Below, piece after piece: positions 48,951 to 59,485 of a DNA stretch of 64,000 nucleotides; the stretch's first letter is position 1; each line of letters starts with the position of its first letter. Source of the stretch: Aromatoleum petrolei (lineage in GTDB: Bacteria; Pseudomonadota; Gammaproteobacteria; Burkholderiales; Rhodocyclaceae); the NCBI RefSeq assembly GCF_017894385.1, contig NZ_CP059560.1, forward strand, positions 5,030,501 through 5,094,500. Direction: 5' to 3'. The position numbers and the translations under genes are program-made. Below the pieces are notes generated by a model. That model did not search any database and was not told the DNA's origin. It was given only the letters and a program-made list of their open reading frames with translations.

Positions 48951-50849
48951 ATGCTGGAATCAGTTCGCAATAACAAACGCGTGGCGCAGATTATCCTTGC
49001 GCTGCTGATCGTCCCCTTCGCTTTCTTCGGACTGGATTCGTATTTCCAGGATGGCCCGAGCGGGACCGATGTCGCCACGGTCGGCAAGTCGAAGATTTCG
49101 AGCGCGGAGTTCGATCAGGCGCTGCGCGAGCAGCAGGACCGTCTGCGCGAATCGATGGGGGGCGAGGTGGATCGGGCGTTGCTCGATTCGGAGCCAATCC
49201 GCCGTTCGGTGGTGGAAAATCTCGTGAACCAGCGTCTGCTGGCGCTGCACGCGGCCGAAAACCGGCTCATCGTGACGCCGCAGCAGTTGCAGCAGGTAAT
49301 CGCGGGCGTCGATGCTTTCCAGCAGGACGGGCGCTTTTCGATCGAGCGTTATGAAGCGGCCGTGCGGGCTCAGGGCATGACGCCGGCGATGTTCGAGTCG
49401 CGTCTCGCTCAGGACTTGCGAATGCAGCAGGTCGCACAGGCCGTTGGTGACTCGGCGTTCACCTCGCGCGAATCAATCAGGCGCTTTCTGATGGCGCAGC
49501 TCGAGGAGCGGAAGGTCAGCGAAATGCAGTTCCCCGTGAGCCGCTTCGCCGGAGAGGTCAAGCTGGCTGACGACGCCGCCCGGCAATTCTATGATGCGAA
49601 CGGATCGCGCTTCGAGCGACCGGCGCGCTTGCGGGCCGAGTATGTGGTTTTCAACCAGGACGCGGTGCTGGATCAGGTCAGCGTGGCGGACGAGGCAGCG
49701 CGCAAGTTTTATGAAGCGAACGCTGAGCGCTTCAGTCAGCCCGAGGAACGCAGCGCGCGCCATATCCTGATTTCCGCGGCTGCGGATGCCTCTGCCGACG
49801 AAGTGGCGAAGGCGAAGGAAAAGGCTGAGGGCATCCTGAAACAGCTGCGTGCGGATCCTAAGCGCTTCGCGGAGCTTGCAAAGGCGGAGTCGCAGGATCC
49901 CGGTTCAGCATCGCGTGGAGGCGACCTCGGTTTCTTCGGACGCGGTGCGATGGTCAAGCCGTTCGAGGACGCCGTCTTCGGTCTCGGCAAGGGGCAGATC
50001 AGCGAAGTGGTGCGCTCGGATTTCGGTTTCCACATCATTGAAGTCGCAGACATCAAGCCGGCCCACGCCCGCCCGTTCGAGGAGGTTAAGGGCGAGATCG
50101 TCGAAGAACTCAAGCGTCAGGAGGCGAGCAAGAAGTTCGCCGAGCAGGCCGAGGTGTTCTCGAACACCGTGTATGAGCAGTCTGACAGCCTGAAGCCGGT
50201 GGCAGACGCGCTGAAGCTGCAGATCCGCACCACGGACTGGATCGAGCGTGTCGGCGGGGCGGTGGGCGATTACACGAACGAGAAACTGCTGAACAGCCTG
50301 TTCGCGGATGAGGCCGTAACGAAGGGACGTAACGTGGAGGCCGTCGAGGTGTCGCGCGGCACGCTGGTGTCGGCCCGCGTGGTCGAGCACCAGCCGGCTC
50401 AACGGACGCCGTTCGAGCAGGTCAAGAACGTGATTGAACAGCAACTGAAGGCGGAGCAGGCGGCAAAGCTCGCTGTTGAGCGGGGCGAGGCTGCGCTCAC
50501 TGCGCTGCAGAAGGGCGAGTCGGTACCGGGCGAATGGAGCGCCGCGCGCACCGTTCAACGGGCGAAACCCGAGCTGCCGCCGGCAGCGATTTCGGCGGTT
50601 TTCGGCTCGGCGAGCAGCAAGCTGCCGGCCTACGTGGGGGCCGCGACGCAGGGGGGCGGATATTCGGTTTTCCGCATTGAGAGCGTGAACCGCGTCGATA
50701 TCGCGAAGGATGATCCCCGCCTGAAGGCGCTGGAAGGTCAGTACCGACGTCTGGTAGCCGAACGCGATTTCAATGCCTTCCTCGAGTCCCTGCGCGGACG
50801 TTATGCGGTGAATATCAATACGGCAGCCGTGCGGCCGCAGCAGCAGTGA
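48951..50849 (+). CDS. ppiD: Peptidyl-prolyl isomerase / periplasmic folding chaperone PpiD
   Basis: A 632-residue SurA-like protein anchored by one N-terminal membrane helix (~12-30). A SurA-type N-terminal helical region leads into a parvulin domain (~265-360; ERSARHILI, GGDLGFFGRG, GFHIIEV). A second, degenerate parvulin-like region follows. PpiD sits at the SecYEG exit and assists newly exported proteins. A weak TTGGTC/GATAAT promoter may lie at 48856-48885. The usual lon-hupB neighbours are not present. Confidence 0.93.
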   Translation: MLESVRNNKRVAQIILALLIVPFAFFGLDSYFQDGPSGTDVATVGKSKISSAEFDQALREQQDRLRESMGGEVDRALLDSEPIRRSVVENLVNQRLLALHAAENRLIVTPQQLQQVIAGVDAFQQDGRFSIERYEAAVRAQGMTPAMFESRLAQDLRMQQVAQAVGDSAFTSRESIRRFLMAQLEERKVSEMQFPVSRFAGEVKLADDAARQFYDANGSRFERPARLRAEYVVFNQDAVLDQVSVADEAARKFYEANAERFSQPEERSARHILISAAADASADEVAKAKEKAEGILKQLRADPKRFAELAKAESQDPGSASRGGDLGFFGRGAMVKPFEDAVFGLGKGQISEVVRSDFGFHIIEVADIKPAHARPFEEVKGEIVEELKRQEASKKFAEQAEVFSNTVYEQSDSLKPVADALKLQIRTTDWIERVGGAVGDYTNEKLLNSLFADEAVTKGRNVEAVEVSRGTLVSARVVEHQPAQRTPFEQVKNVIEQQLKAEQAAKLAVERGEAALTALQKGESVPGEWSAARTVQRAKPELPPAAISAVFGSASSKLPAYVGAATQGGGYSVFRIESVNRVDIAKDDPRLKALEGQYRRLVAERDFNAFLESLRGRYAVNINTAAVRPQQQ

Positions 50850-50891
50850 GCGACTGCGGAAGGGTACGCCACGGCTGCCCTTCAAGTACCT

Positions 50892-50934
50892 AAAAAAGAG
50901 AACGCCCGATGCGCGAGCATCGGGCGTTCTCTTT
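50892..50934. terminator. Bidirectional terminator between ppiD and fabI
   Basis: A perfect 16-base stem (AGAGAACGCCCGATGC and its complement) with a GCGA tetraloop, A run on the left, TTT on the right. It serves both convergent genes. Confidence 0.9.
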
Positions 50935-50978
50935 CGGCTGTGGGCCGCGCGATGCGCGGCCGGAGGCGAGGATTCAGA

Positions 50979-51770
50979 TCAGGGCTGTTCCGAGTTGCCA
51001 AGCGCGGTCGTGTTGAAACCGCCATCGACGTACATGATCTCGCCGGTCATGCCGCTTGCAAGGTCCGAACAGAGGAAGGCTGCGGCGTTGCCGACTTCCT
51101 CGATGGTGACGTTGCGGCGCAGCGGGGCGTTGTGCTCGTTGAACGACAACAGCTTGCTGAAGCTACCGATGCCGGACGCGGCCAGCGTCTTGATCGGGCC
51201 AGCCGAGATCGCGTTCACACGGGTGCCTTCCGGGCCGAGGCAGACGGCGAGATAGCGCACGGCGCTCTCGAGGCTCGCCTTGGCCAGGCCCATGATGTTG
51301 TAGTTGGGCATGGTGCGCACCGCTCCGAGGTAGGACATCGTCAGCAGCGCGCCGCGGCGCCCCTTCATCATCGGACGTGCGGCCTTGGCGAGCAGTGGGA
51401 AGCTGCCGGCGCTGATTTCCTGGGAGATGCGGAACGCTTCGCGCGAGAAGCCCTCGAGGAAGTCGCCTTCCAGGGCGTCGCCAGGCGCAAAGGCGATCGA
51501 ATGGACGAGGCCGTCGAGGCCATCCCATTTCTGCGCCAGCTGGTCGAACAGCGCCGTGATTTCCTCGTCGTTCTGAACGTCGCACGGGAAGATGAGGTCC
51601 GAACCGAACTCGGCAGCCATCTTGGCTACACGGTCCTGGAAGCGTTCGTTCTGGTACGTGAAGGCGAGTTCAGCGCCTTCACGGTGCATGGCTTTGGCGA
51701 TGCCGTACGAAATCGAGCGATTGCTGAGCAGTCCGGTGATCAGAATGCGTTTTCCGGCGAGAAAGCCCAT
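50979..51770 (-). CDS. fabI: Enoyl-ACP reductase (NADH) FabI
   Basis: A 263-residue short-chain-dehydrogenase-type enzyme, last step of the fatty-acid elongation cycle. Cofactor motif [13 protein letters not shown]; catalytic [24 protein letters not shown] with the Tyr-X6-Lys dyad (read YNIMGLAK). Length matches E. coli FabI (262). It would be the target of triclosan-type inhibitors by family knowledge. GGAG lies upstream of the start. Confidence 0.97.
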   Translation of the reverse strand: MGFLAGKRILITGLLSNRSISYGIAKAMHREGAELAFTYQNERFQDRVAKMAAEFGSDLIFPCDVQNDEEITALFDQLAQKWDGLDGLVHSIAFAPGDALEGDFLEGFSREAFRISQEISAGSFPLLAKAARPMMKGRRGALLTMSYLGAVRTMPNYNIMGLAKASLESAVRYLAVCLGPEGTRVNAISAGPIKTLAASGIGSFSKLLSFNEHNAPLRRNVTIEEVGNAAAFLCSDLASGMTGEIMYVDGGFNTTALGNSEQP

Positions 51771-51898
51771 TTTCGGTAATGCTCCTTCTTGATGGTCGGC
51801 GGATTATAGCTGATGGGCGCCGATGGTCGACGTGCGCAATCTCGATCGCATCGCTTTGTGGCACGAAGCGCGCCGGCTTGCAGGTAGAATCGCTCGCC

Positions 51899-54070
51899 AT
51901 GTTGCGCCGTTTCCCGCTCCTGCTGGTGTTTTTCGCCTTGCTCGCTGCTTGCGGGCCGGTGTGGAACGACCCCTATCCGGCGTCGGAGCGGGGAAGCAAC
52001 ATCATGTACTCGGCATTCACGGACCGCCCAAAGCACCTCGATCCGGTGCAGTCGTATAGTGAGGACGAGGCGACCTTCCTGTATCAGATCTATGAGCCGC
52101 CGCTCCAGTATCACTACCTGAAGCGGCCGTACACGCTGATTCCGGGAAGCGCGGCGACCATGCCGCTCGTGCGGCGCTATGACGATTCCGGGCGGGAACT
52201 GCCGGAGAACGCCCCTGCGTCCCAGGTTGCCAGGAGCGTGTATGAGATCCGGATCCGGCCGGGCATCCTGTACCAGCCCCACCCGGCGCTGGCACGGGAG
52301 GCAGACGGCTCTCTGCGCTATGCGAGCCTGTCCGCAGCCGATCTGGAAGGCGTGCGCAGCCTCGCCGATTTTGCCGAGACCGGCACGCGCGAACTGGAGG
52401 CGGGCGATTTCGTCCATCAGATCAAGCGGCTTGCGCATCCGCGCCTGCACTCGCCGATTTTCGAGCTCATCGCCGAGTATCTTCCGGGCCTCAAGACCTT
52501 GCAGAAGACGCTGGCCGATGAGGCCTCGCAGGGTTCAAACGCGCTCGATCTGGAACGTCACGCCATCCCTGGCATCGAGATCGTCGACCGTTACACCTAC
52601 CGGATCACTCTGAAGGGCGCCTATCCGCAGTTTCTGTATTGGCTGTCGATGCCGTTTTTTGCGCCGGTCCCGCCCGAGGCGGATCGTTTCTACGGTCAGC
52701 CGGGCATGGCCGAGCGCAATTTGACGCTCGATTGGTGGCCCATCGGGACCGGGCCGTACATGCTGTCGGAGAACAATCCGAACGCACGCATGGTGCTCGC
52801 GCGGAATCCGAATTTCCGCAGCGAGAGCTTTCCGTGCGAAGGCGAACCGGGCGACCGGGAAGCCGGCCTGCTTGCAGATTGCGGCAAGTCGATGCCTTTC
52901 ATCGACAAGGTCGTGTTCACGCGCGAGCGGGAAGGCATTCCGTACTGGAATAAATTCCTGCAGGGCTATTACGACGCTTCCGGGGTCTCGTCGGACAACT
53001 TCGATCAGGCGGTGACGATGACGAGCCAGGGCGAGGTGTCGCTGTCGGACGAGATGCGCGCGCAAGGGATCGAGTTGCTGACGTCGGTGTCGCCTTCGAT
53101 CTTCTACCTTGGTTTCAACATGCTCGACAGCGTGGTCGGAGGGGGCGCCGATGCGGAGGGACAGGCGCGGGCGCGCAAGTTGCGCCAGGCGATCTCCGTC
53201 GCGCTGGACATGAACGAGTTCGTGTCGATTTTCCTGAATGGGCGCGGCGTGACGGCGATGCATCCGATTCCTCCGGGTATCTTCGGCGCACGCGACGGTG
53301 AGGCGGGCATCAATCCGGTGGTGTACGAATGGCGTGACGGGCGGGCGGTCCGGCGCAGCAAGGAGGTGGCACGCCGCCTGCTGGCCGAGGCGGGCTATCC
53401 CGACGGGCGCGATGCGAAGACCGGGGAGCCGCTGATCCTGAATCTGGACACGACGCCGGGCGGCTTGGGCGACAAGTCGCGCTCCGACTGGCTGGCCAAG
53501 CAGTTCCGCGAACTCGGAGTGCAGTTCGTGGTGCGCGCGACCGATTACAACCGCTTCCAGGACAAGATCCGGGAGGGCAACGCGCAACTGTTCTTCTTCG
53601 GCTGGAACGCCGACTATCCAGACCCGGAGAACATGCTCTTCCTGTTGCACGGTGCGCAGGCAAAGGTGAAGGAGTCGGGCCAGAACGCGGCCAACTACGT
53701 GAATCCCGAGTACGACCGTCTGTTCGAGAAGATGAAAAGCATGCCGGACGGTGCCGAGCGGCAGGTGGTCATCGATCGCATGGTGGCGATCCTGCAGCAC
53801 GATGCGCCGTGGATCTTCGGCTTCCACCCGAAGGCGTACTCACTACAGCACGGCTGGGTAATGAATCGCAAGACGGGGAGCATGGTGCGCAATACGCTGA
53901 AGTACCAGCGCATCGACCTCGAGCGGCGCTCGGCGGCTCGCGCGGAATGGAATCGGCCGGTGGTATGGCCCTTGGTGTTCGTCGGACTGCTCGCGCTTGC
54001 CGCGATCGCACCGGCCTTCGTCCATTACCGCAGGCGCGAACGTGCGACGGCATTGGGAGGCGGCCGCTGA
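51899..54070 (+). CDS. Peptide-type ABC importer substrate-binding lipoprotein with C-terminal membrane helix
   Basis: A 723-residue family 5 solute-binding protein (oligopeptide/nickel/dipeptide class). A lipobox LLAAC puts the lipidated Cys at 18. The binding-protein signature region is recognisable (YIGTGPYMLSENNPNARM, read IGTGPYMLSENN; ELGVQFVVRATDYNRF). Unusually, a hydrophobic helix at ~687-709 is followed by RRRER, so the protein appears anchored at both ends. It is longer than typical (~540). Overlaps the next permease start by one base. Substrate unknown. Confidence 0.85.
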   Translation: MLRRFPLLLVFFALLAACGPVWNDPYPASERGSNIMYSAFTDRPKHLDPVQSYSEDEATFLYQIYEPPLQYHYLKRPYTLIPGSAATMPLVRRYDDSGRELPENAPASQVARSVYEIRIRPGILYQPHPALAREADGSLRYASLSAADLEGVRSLADFAETGTRELEAGDFVHQIKRLAHPRLHSPIFELIAEYLPGLKTLQKTLADEASQGSNALDLERHAIPGIEIVDRYTYRITLKGAYPQFLYWLSMPFFAPVPPEADRFYGQPGMAERNLTLDWWPIGTGPYMLSENNPNARMVLARNPNFRSESFPCEGEPGDREAGLLADCGKSMPFIDKVVFTREREGIPYWNKFLQGYYDASGVSSDNFDQAVTMTSQGEVSLSDEMRAQGIELLTSVSPSIFYLGFNMLDSVVGGGADAEGQARARKLRQAISVALDMNEFVSIFLNGRGVTAMHPIPPGIFGARDGEAGINPVVYEWRDGRAVRRSKEVARRLLAEAGYPDGRDAKTGEPLILNLDTTPGGLGDKSRSDWLAKQFRELGVQFVVRATDYNRFQDKIREGNAQLFFFGWNADYPDPENMLFLLHGAQAKVKESGQNAANYVNPEYDRLFEKMKSMPDGAERQVVIDRMVAILQHDAPWIFGFHPKAYSLQHGWVMNRKTGSMVRNTLKYQRIDLERRSAARAEWNRPVVWPLVFVGLLALAAIAPAFVHYRRRERATALGGGR

Positions 54071-55047
54071 TGCTCGCTTACGTGCTGCGCAGGCTGCTGT
54101 ACGCACTCCCCATCCTGATCGGCGTCAATCTCGTCACCTTCGGGCTGTTCTTCGTCGTCAATTCGCCCGACGACATGGCGCGCATGCAGCTCGGCGTGAA
54201 GCGCGTGACGCCGGAAGCGATTGAACGCTGGAAAGTCGAGCATGGCTATGATCTGCCGCTGTTCTTCAATGCCGCCGTGCACGGGAGTGCACAAGTCACG
54301 GACACGATCTTCTTTCAAAAGTCCCTGAAGATGTTTACCTTCGATTTCGGGCGCGCGGACGACGGACGGGACATCGCGCAGGAGATCCGCGACCGCATGG
54401 GGCCTTCGCTCGCACTGGCGTTGCCGACCTTCGTGCTGGGCCTGTTCGCATCGGTCTCGCTGGCGCTGATCCTGGTGTTCTTCCGCGCGAGCTATCTGGA
54501 TTTCTGGGGCGTCGTGCTGTGTGTGGCGATGATGTCGATTTCCAGCCTCTTTTACATCATCGGCGGACAGTGGCTCGTTTCCAAGCTGTGGGCGCTGGTG
54601 CCGATCTCGGGCTACGCGCCGGGTCTCGACGCCGCGCGCTTCCTGGTACTGCCGGTGGCGATCAGCGTGATCGCCGGGGTGGGGTCGAATGCGCGCTGGT
54701 ACCGGACCATCTTCCTCGAGGAGATCTCGCGCGACTACGTGCGGACGGCGCGGGCGAAAGGCTTGTCGGAGCGCGCCGTGCTGTTCAGGCATGTGCTCAA
54801 GAACGCGATGATCCCGATCCTCACTGGAGTCGTCGTGGTGATACCGCTGCTGTTCATGGGCAGCCTGCTGGTCGAGTCGTTCTTCGGTATCCCGGGGCTG
54901 GGCAGCTACACCATCGACGCGATCAACGCGCAGGATTTCGCCGTGGTTCGGGCGATGGTGTTCATCGGTTCGGTGCTCTACATCGTTGGCCTGATCCTGA
55001 CCGACATTTCCTATACGCTGGTCGATCCCCGCGTGAGGCTGGAGTAG
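54070..55047 (+). CDS. ABC transporter permease, DppB/OppB type
   Basis: A 325-residue membrane protein. The N-terminal signature MLAYVLRRLLYALPILIGVN (read as RRLLYALPILIGVN) and the EAA loop DYVRTARAKGLSERAVLFRHVLKNA are typical of DppB-type permeases. Six helices are expected. The start shares a base with the stop of the binding-protein gene, showing coupled expression. Confidence 0.92.
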   Translation: MLAYVLRRLLYALPILIGVNLVTFGLFFVVNSPDDMARMQLGVKRVTPEAIERWKVEHGYDLPLFFNAAVHGSAQVTDTIFFQKSLKMFTFDFGRADDGRDIAQEIRDRMGPSLALALPTFVLGLFASVSLALILVFFRASYLDFWGVVLCVAMMSISSLFYIIGGQWLVSKLWALVPISGYAPGLDAARFLVLPVAISVIAGVGSNARWYRTIFLEEISRDYVRTARAKGLSERAVLFRHVLKNAMIPILTGVVVVIPLLFMGSLLVESFFGIPGLGSYTIDAINAQDFAVVRAMVFIGSVLYIVGLILTDISYTLVDPRVRLE

Positions 55048-55050
55048 GCG

Positions 55051-56466
55051 ATGGGATTCCTGCCGGTTCTGCTGTGGACCGATGCGCTGTTCTTCCTGCT
55101 GCTCGGGATGGGGGTCTTCACGATCGTCCACGTCCGCAGGGAGGCGCCGCTGCGCGCCGCGTGGCGCAGGGTCGGGAGTCGGCCGAGCGGCATGGCGGCC
55201 GCGGTGATACTGCTCGCTTTCCTGGCGATCGGGCTCGTCGACAGCCTCCATTTCCGGCAGCAACTTCCGGCGACCGAGGGGGCGCCGGCAAATGCGCCGG
55301 TCGCCTATTCGTCGGAGGTGCTGAGTGCGCTGGACGTGCTGCTCGCCCCCTTGCGCACGCGCGTCGAGAAGACCTATTCGGCGCCGTTCGCGACCGAGCT
55401 GTATGCGCGCGAGACCGTCGAGCTGCCGGGAGGCGGGCAGGCGCGAATCTACCCGCGACTGACATGGGGCGGGGCCCATCTCGGCGAGGACATGAGCAAG
55501 CGCGATGCGGATCTCGCAAAACGGCTCGCAACCGGCGTCGCAGGTGCGTTGGAACTCTGGATCACCGTGGCGGCGATCCTTGTCGTGATTCTGGCGCGCA
55601 GGCGCGGAAACGGGATGCGCCAGGCGGTGCGTGCCGTGTGGCGAGGCGAGACGGTACTGGCGTGGCGATCGGCACTGGTGACGCTTGGCTGCGTCCTGCT
55701 CGTGTCGATTCTCGCGATCAAGCTTGCGCCGTATTACCACGTCTTCGGCACGGACAAGGTCGGGCAGGATGTGCTGTACCTGTCGCTCAAGAGCGTGCGC
55801 ACCGCACTGATCATCGGGACGCTGACAACGCTCGTGATGCTGCCGTTCGCCGTCGCGCTGGGAATCATGGCGGGATATCTCGGCGGCTGGGTCGACGATG
55901 TGATCCAGTACGTCTATACGGTGCTCAATGCCATTCCCGGCGTGCTGCTGATCGCTGCGGCCGTGCTGATGATGCAGGTGGTGATCGACACTCACCCCCA
56001 ATGGTTTTCGACTGCCGCCGAGCGTGCCGATGCACGACTCCTGGCCTTGTGCCTCATCCTCGGCATCACGAGCTGGACCGGTCTGTGCCGGCTGCTGCGC
56101 GGTGAGACGCTGAAGCTGCGCGAACTGGAATACGTGCAGGCGGCCCGCGCCTTCGGGGTCGGCACGCCCGCCATCCTGCGCCGTCACGTGCTGCCCAACG
56201 TGATGCACATCGTGCTGATCGCCCTGGTGATGGATTTTTCCGGTCTCGTGCTGGCCGAAGCGGTCCTTTCCTATGTCGGGATCGGGGTGGATCCGACCAC
56301 GATCAGCTTCGGCACGATGATCAACATGGCGCGTGCGGAGCTCGCGCGCGAACCCATGGTGTGGTGGTCGCTGATGGCCGCCTTCGCCTTCATGTTCGTG
56401 CTCGTGCTGTCGGCGAACCTGTTCGCCGACGTCGTGCGCGATGCCTTCGACCCCCGCCGATCCTGA
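55051..56466 (+). CDS. ABC transporter permease, DppC/OppC type with long N-terminal extension
   Basis: A 471-residue permease, about 170 longer than typical DppC. The extension holds extra membrane helices (~8-25, ~49-66 and ~170-185) and a soluble loop (~80-165). The C-terminal half carries the permease domain with HVFGTDKVGQDVL and the EAA loop EYVQAARAFGVGTPAILRRHVLPN. The extended layout recalls YejE. No ATPase gene follows, so the importer must use one encoded elsewhere. Confidence 0.9.
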   Translation: MGFLPVLLWTDALFFLLLGMGVFTIVHVRREAPLRAAWRRVGSRPSGMAAAVILLAFLAIGLVDSLHFRQQLPATEGAPANAPVAYSSEVLSALDVLLAPLRTRVEKTYSAPFATELYARETVELPGGGQARIYPRLTWGGAHLGEDMSKRDADLAKRLATGVAGALELWITVAAILVVILARRRGNGMRQAVRAVWRGETVLAWRSALVTLGCVLLVSILAIKLAPYYHVFGTDKVGQDVLYLSLKSVRTALIIGTLTTLVMLPFAVALGIMAGYLGGWVDDVIQYVYTVLNAIPGVLLIAAAVLMMQVVIDTHPQWFSTAAERADARLLALCLILGITSWTGLCRLLRGETLKLRELEYVQAARAFGVGTPAILRRHVLPNVMHIVLIALVMDFSGLVLAEAVLSYVGIGVDPTTISFGTMINMARAELAREPMVWWSLMAAFAFMFVLVLSANLFADVVRDAFDPRRS

Positions 56467-56548
56467 GCGCGGGGGACGGCGCCCGCGAACCAAAGCGCCG
56501 TGACGGCCGTCTTAGATGGGCAGCCCCAACCCCAATCATCACCACACA

Positions 56549-58108
56549 ATGAAAAAACTAGATTTCGACAATCGCTTCGTGCGCGAACTGCCGGGCGATC
56601 CCGAAGAGTCGCTGCATGTCCGTCAGGTGCATGGCGCCTGCTATTCGCGCGTGATGCCGACGCCGGTCGGCGCGCCGCGCCTGGTTGCGTGGTCGCCCGA
56701 GGTCGCGCGGCTGGTCGGATTGGACGAGACGGACATCCGCTCGCCCGAGTTTGCCCAAGTCTTCGCCGGAAACGCACTGGTGCCCGGAATGGAGCCTTAC
56801 GCCGCATGCTATGGCGGCCACCAGTTCGGCAACTGGGCGGGACAGCTGGGTGACGGGCGTGCGATCACGCTCGGAGAAACCGTCAATGCGGACGGGGAGC
56901 GATGGGAGCTCCAGCTCAAGGGGGCCGGGCCGACGCCATACTCGCGCCGCGCTGACGGACGTGCAGTGTTGCGTTCGTCGATTCGCGAGTTCCTGTGCAG
57001 CGAGGCGATGCACCACCTTGGAATCCCCACCACGCGTGCCCTGAGCATCGTTGCCACGGGCGAGGCCGTGATCCGTGACATGTTCTACGACGGACGTCCG
57101 CAGGCGGAGCCGGGAGCGGTCGTCTGCCGCGTTGCCCCCTCGTTCATCCGCTTCGGGAATTTCGAGATCTTTACCGCACGCGGCGATCAGGACGTGCTGC
57201 AAAAATTGATCGACTTCACGATTGCGCGCGACTTTCCCGAGATCACGGGCGACACGGCGACGCGGCGGGTGGAATGGTTCCACGCGGTGTGCGATCGCAC
57301 TGCGCGGCTCGTCGCCCACTGGATGCGCGTGGGGTTCGTGCATGGCGTGATGAACACCGACAACATGTCGATCCTCGGGCTGACGATCGACTACGGTCCC
57401 TACGGGTGGATCGACAATTTCGACCCTGCATGGACACCGAACACGACCGATGCGCAGGGGCGCCGATACCGCTTCGGCAACCAGCCCCACGTCGCGCAAT
57501 GGAACCTGCTCCAGCTGGCAAATGCGCTGTATCCTGCCTTCGGTGCTGTCGAGCCGCTGCAGGACGCCCTGTCACGCTACGCGACCGTGTACGAAACGGA
57601 AAGCCGTCGCATGTTGGCCGCGAAGCTGGGCTTCGAGGCGCTGCGTGACGAGGACGACGAGCTCGTCGAAACCCTGCACGAGCTTATGACCGCTGCAGAA
57701 GTCGACATGACGATACTGTTCCGCGAGCTCGCCCGCATCGACCCCGAGGCACCGACGATCCAACCGCTGGAGGAAGCCTTCTATTCGCATGACAAGCGCT
57801 GCGAACACGAGGCCGCGTTCGCAGCGTGGCTTGAGCGCTACGCCGCGCGGCTACGCGCCGACGGATTGCCCGTCGAGCTGCGGCAAGCACGCATGAACGC
57901 GGTCAACCCGCGCTTCGTGCTGCGCAATTACCTGGCGCAGGAGGCGATCGACGCGGCGGAGCAGGGCGACGATTCCCTCGTGTCCGAGTTGCTCGACGTA
58001 ATGCGCCGCCCCTACGACGAACAGCCCGGTCGCGAGCGTTTCGCGGCGCGCCGCCCGGACTGGGCGCGCAACCGCGCGGGGTGCTCGATGCTTTCCTGCA
58101 GCTCGTAG
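56549..58108 (+). CDS. selO: SelO/YdiU-family protein adenylyltransferase
   Basis: A 519-residue pseudokinase-fold enzyme that transfers AMP to protein Ser/Thr/Tyr, as shown for E. coli and human SelO. Conserved segments are [40 protein letters not shown] (read [10 protein letters not shown]) and [12 protein letters not shown] with DYGPYG. The C-terminus ends CSMLSCSS, with Cys where animal SelO has selenocysteine. The ATG at 56549 ([10 protein letters not shown]) is preferred; an upstream ATG adds an improbable His-rich leader. Confidence 0.93.
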   Translation: MKKLDFDNRFVRELPGDPEESLHVRQVHGACYSRVMPTPVGAPRLVAWSPEVARLVGLDETDIRSPEFAQVFAGNALVPGMEPYAACYGGHQFGNWAGQLGDGRAITLGETVNADGERWELQLKGAGPTPYSRRADGRAVLRSSIREFLCSEAMHHLGIPTTRALSIVATGEAVIRDMFYDGRPQAEPGAVVCRVAPSFIRFGNFEIFTARGDQDVLQKLIDFTIARDFPEITGDTATRRVEWFHAVCDRTARLVAHWMRVGFVHGVMNTDNMSILGLTIDYGPYGWIDNFDPAWTPNTTDAQGRRYRFGNQPHVAQWNLLQLANALYPAFGAVEPLQDALSRYATVYETESRRMLAAKLGFEALRDEDDELVETLHELMTAAEVDMTILFRELARIDPEAPTIQPLEEAFYSHDKRCEHEAAFAAWLERYAARLRADGLPVELRQARMNAVNPRFVLRNYLAQEAIDAAEQGDDSLVSELLDVMRRPYDEQPGRERFAARRPDWARNRAGCSMLSCSS

Positions 58109-58124
58109 GCCGCTGGTCGTCGCG

Positions 58125-58571
58125 TCAGACCTTGACCTTCATCAGGCGCGCCTTGTCGCGCTCCCAGTCGCGCTGCTTGGCGTCCTCGCGCTTGTCGTAC
58201 TGCTTCTTGCCCTTCGCCAGGCCGATAAGCGCCTTGATGCGGCCCTTGGTGTAGTGAAGGTCGAGCGGCACGAGCGCGTAGCCGGCGCGTTCGACCTTGC
58301 CGATGAGCTTGGAGATCTCGTTGCCGTGCAGAAGCAGCTTGCGCGTGCGCACGGGATCCGGCTTGATGTGCGATGACGCAGCGGGCAGCGCCGTGATGTG
58401 CATGCCGAGGATGAAGATCTCCCCGTTGCGGATGATCACGTAGGCTTCCTTGATGTTCGCACGGCCGGCCCGGATCGCCTTGACTTCCCAGCCTTCGAGC
58501 ACGAGCCCGGCCTCATACTTCTCTTCGATGAAGTAGTCATGATAGGCCTTGCGATTGTCGATGATGCTCAT
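58125..58571 (-). CDS. smpB: SsrA-binding protein SmpB
   Basis: A 148-residue RNA-binding protein that delivers tmRNA to stalled ribosomes. Family motifs are [18 protein letters not shown] and [14 protein letters not shown], followed by the basic C-terminal tail ([20 protein letters not shown], 20 residues). It diverges from ratA with 114 bases between starts. It is convergent with selO. Confidence 0.97.
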   Translation of the reverse strand: MSIIDNRKAYHDYFIEEKYEAGLVLEGWEVKAIRAGRANIKEAYVIIRNGEIFILGMHITALPAASSHIKPDPVRTRKLLLHGNEISKLIGKVERAGYALVPLDLHYTKGRIKALIGLAKGKKQYDKREDAKQRDWERDKARLMKVKV

Positions 58572-58685
58572 GGGGTTCCGGGATCCTGTGCCGCGGGGTC
58601 GCTTCTCGGGAAGCGGCCGTTGGCGGTGCGTTGCGGTAGAATCGCGCATTTTAGCAGCTCGGCAAAGCGCCGGTCCTACACGCAC

Positions 58686-59123
58686 ATGGCAGAAGTCAGA
58701 AAACAGGTTCTGATCGAGTTCACTCCCGCGCAGATGTTCGAGCTCGTCGACCGCTGTGAAGACTATCCGCAATTCCTCCCCTGGTGCGGAGGCGCCGAGG
58801 TGCAGGAACGCACCGACACCAGGACGGTTGCGACGCTGCACATCAGCTATCACGGCATCAAGGCGAATTTCACGACCGAGAACGCGAAGGAATATCCACG
58901 GGAGATGAAGATCGGGCTGCGCGAAGGGCCCTTCACGCATCTGGACGGCCTGTGGCGCTTCACTGCCCTCGGCGACACGGCGTGCAAGGTGGAATTCAAC
59001 CTGCACTACCAGTTTTCCAGCAAGCTGCTCGAGAAGGTGCTCGGTCCTGTGTTCAGCCACATCGCGAACACCTTCGTGGAATCGTTCATCAAGCGTGCGC
59101 AACAGGTGCACCCGAAGGGATGA
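58686..59123 (+). CDS. ratA: RatA / COQ10-START family protein
   Basis: A 145-residue START-like lipid-binding protein. Signature [15 protein letters not shown] and the C-terminal [12 protein letters not shown] are typical. Homologues were described as a ribosome-binding toxin (RatA in E. coli) or as ubiquinone-binding Coq10-like proteins; the two views are not settled. The gene is adjacent to smpB and ratB in many proteobacteria. Confidence 0.92.
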   Translation: MAEVRKQVLIEFTPAQMFELVDRCEDYPQFLPWCGGAEVQERTDTRTVATLHISYHGIKANFTTENAKEYPREMKIGLREGPFTHLDGLWRFTALGDTACKVEFNLHYQFSSKLLEKVLGPVFSHIANTFVESFIKRAQQVHPKG

Positions 59124-59125
59124 CA

Positions 59126-59446
59126 ATGGCCGCATTCATTGACGTCGAAGTTTCCTACGCACTTCCTTCGAAGCAGGAGCTGATCAAGGTCCGCGTCGCC
59201 GAGGGGGCGACGGTGCGAGATGCGATCGAAGCGTCCGGAATCCTCGTGAAGCACTCCGACATCGAACTCGACGGACCCAACAAGGTCGGCGTGTTCGCCA
59301 AACTCACGCGCCTGGATACTGCGCTGCGCGACCGCGACCGCGTGGAAATCTACCGGCCGCTAATCGCCGATCCGAAAGCGGTACGAAAGAAGCGTGCAGA
59401 GGAAGGCAAGGTAATGAAAAAGGGTGGCGGCCCGGCCGAGGAGTGA
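59126..59446 (+). CDS. ratB: RnfH/RatB family ubiquitin-like protein
   Basis: A 106-residue beta-grasp protein with [40 protein letters not shown] (read VGVFGK-like VGVFAK and [10 protein letters not shown]) and a Lys-rich tail. Named RnfH in some genomes but not part of the Rnf complex. The ATG at 59126 is preferred with AAGGGA five bases upstream; an in-frame ATG six bases earlier overlaps that site. Function unknown. Confidence 0.9.
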   Translation: MAAFIDVEVSYALPSKQELIKVRVAEGATVRDAIEASGILVKHSDIELDGPNKVGVFAKLTRLDTALRDRDRVEIYRPLIADPKAVRKKRAEEGKVMKKGGGPAEE

Positions 59447-59485
59447 GGGCCATGAGCGCCTCCCGGACGCATCCGGGCGCGGCGC

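Noticed and set aside
54025-56493. An ~820-codon open frame on the minus strand across the two ABC permease genes
   Set aside because: Its translation is a His/Arg/Gln-rich string typical of reverse-strand reading of membrane protein genes.
59447-59485. A GC-rich hairpin between ratB and the DUF4124 gene as a terminator
   Set aside because: The stem is present (CCCGG/CCGGG) but there is no T run on either side, so I did not list it.
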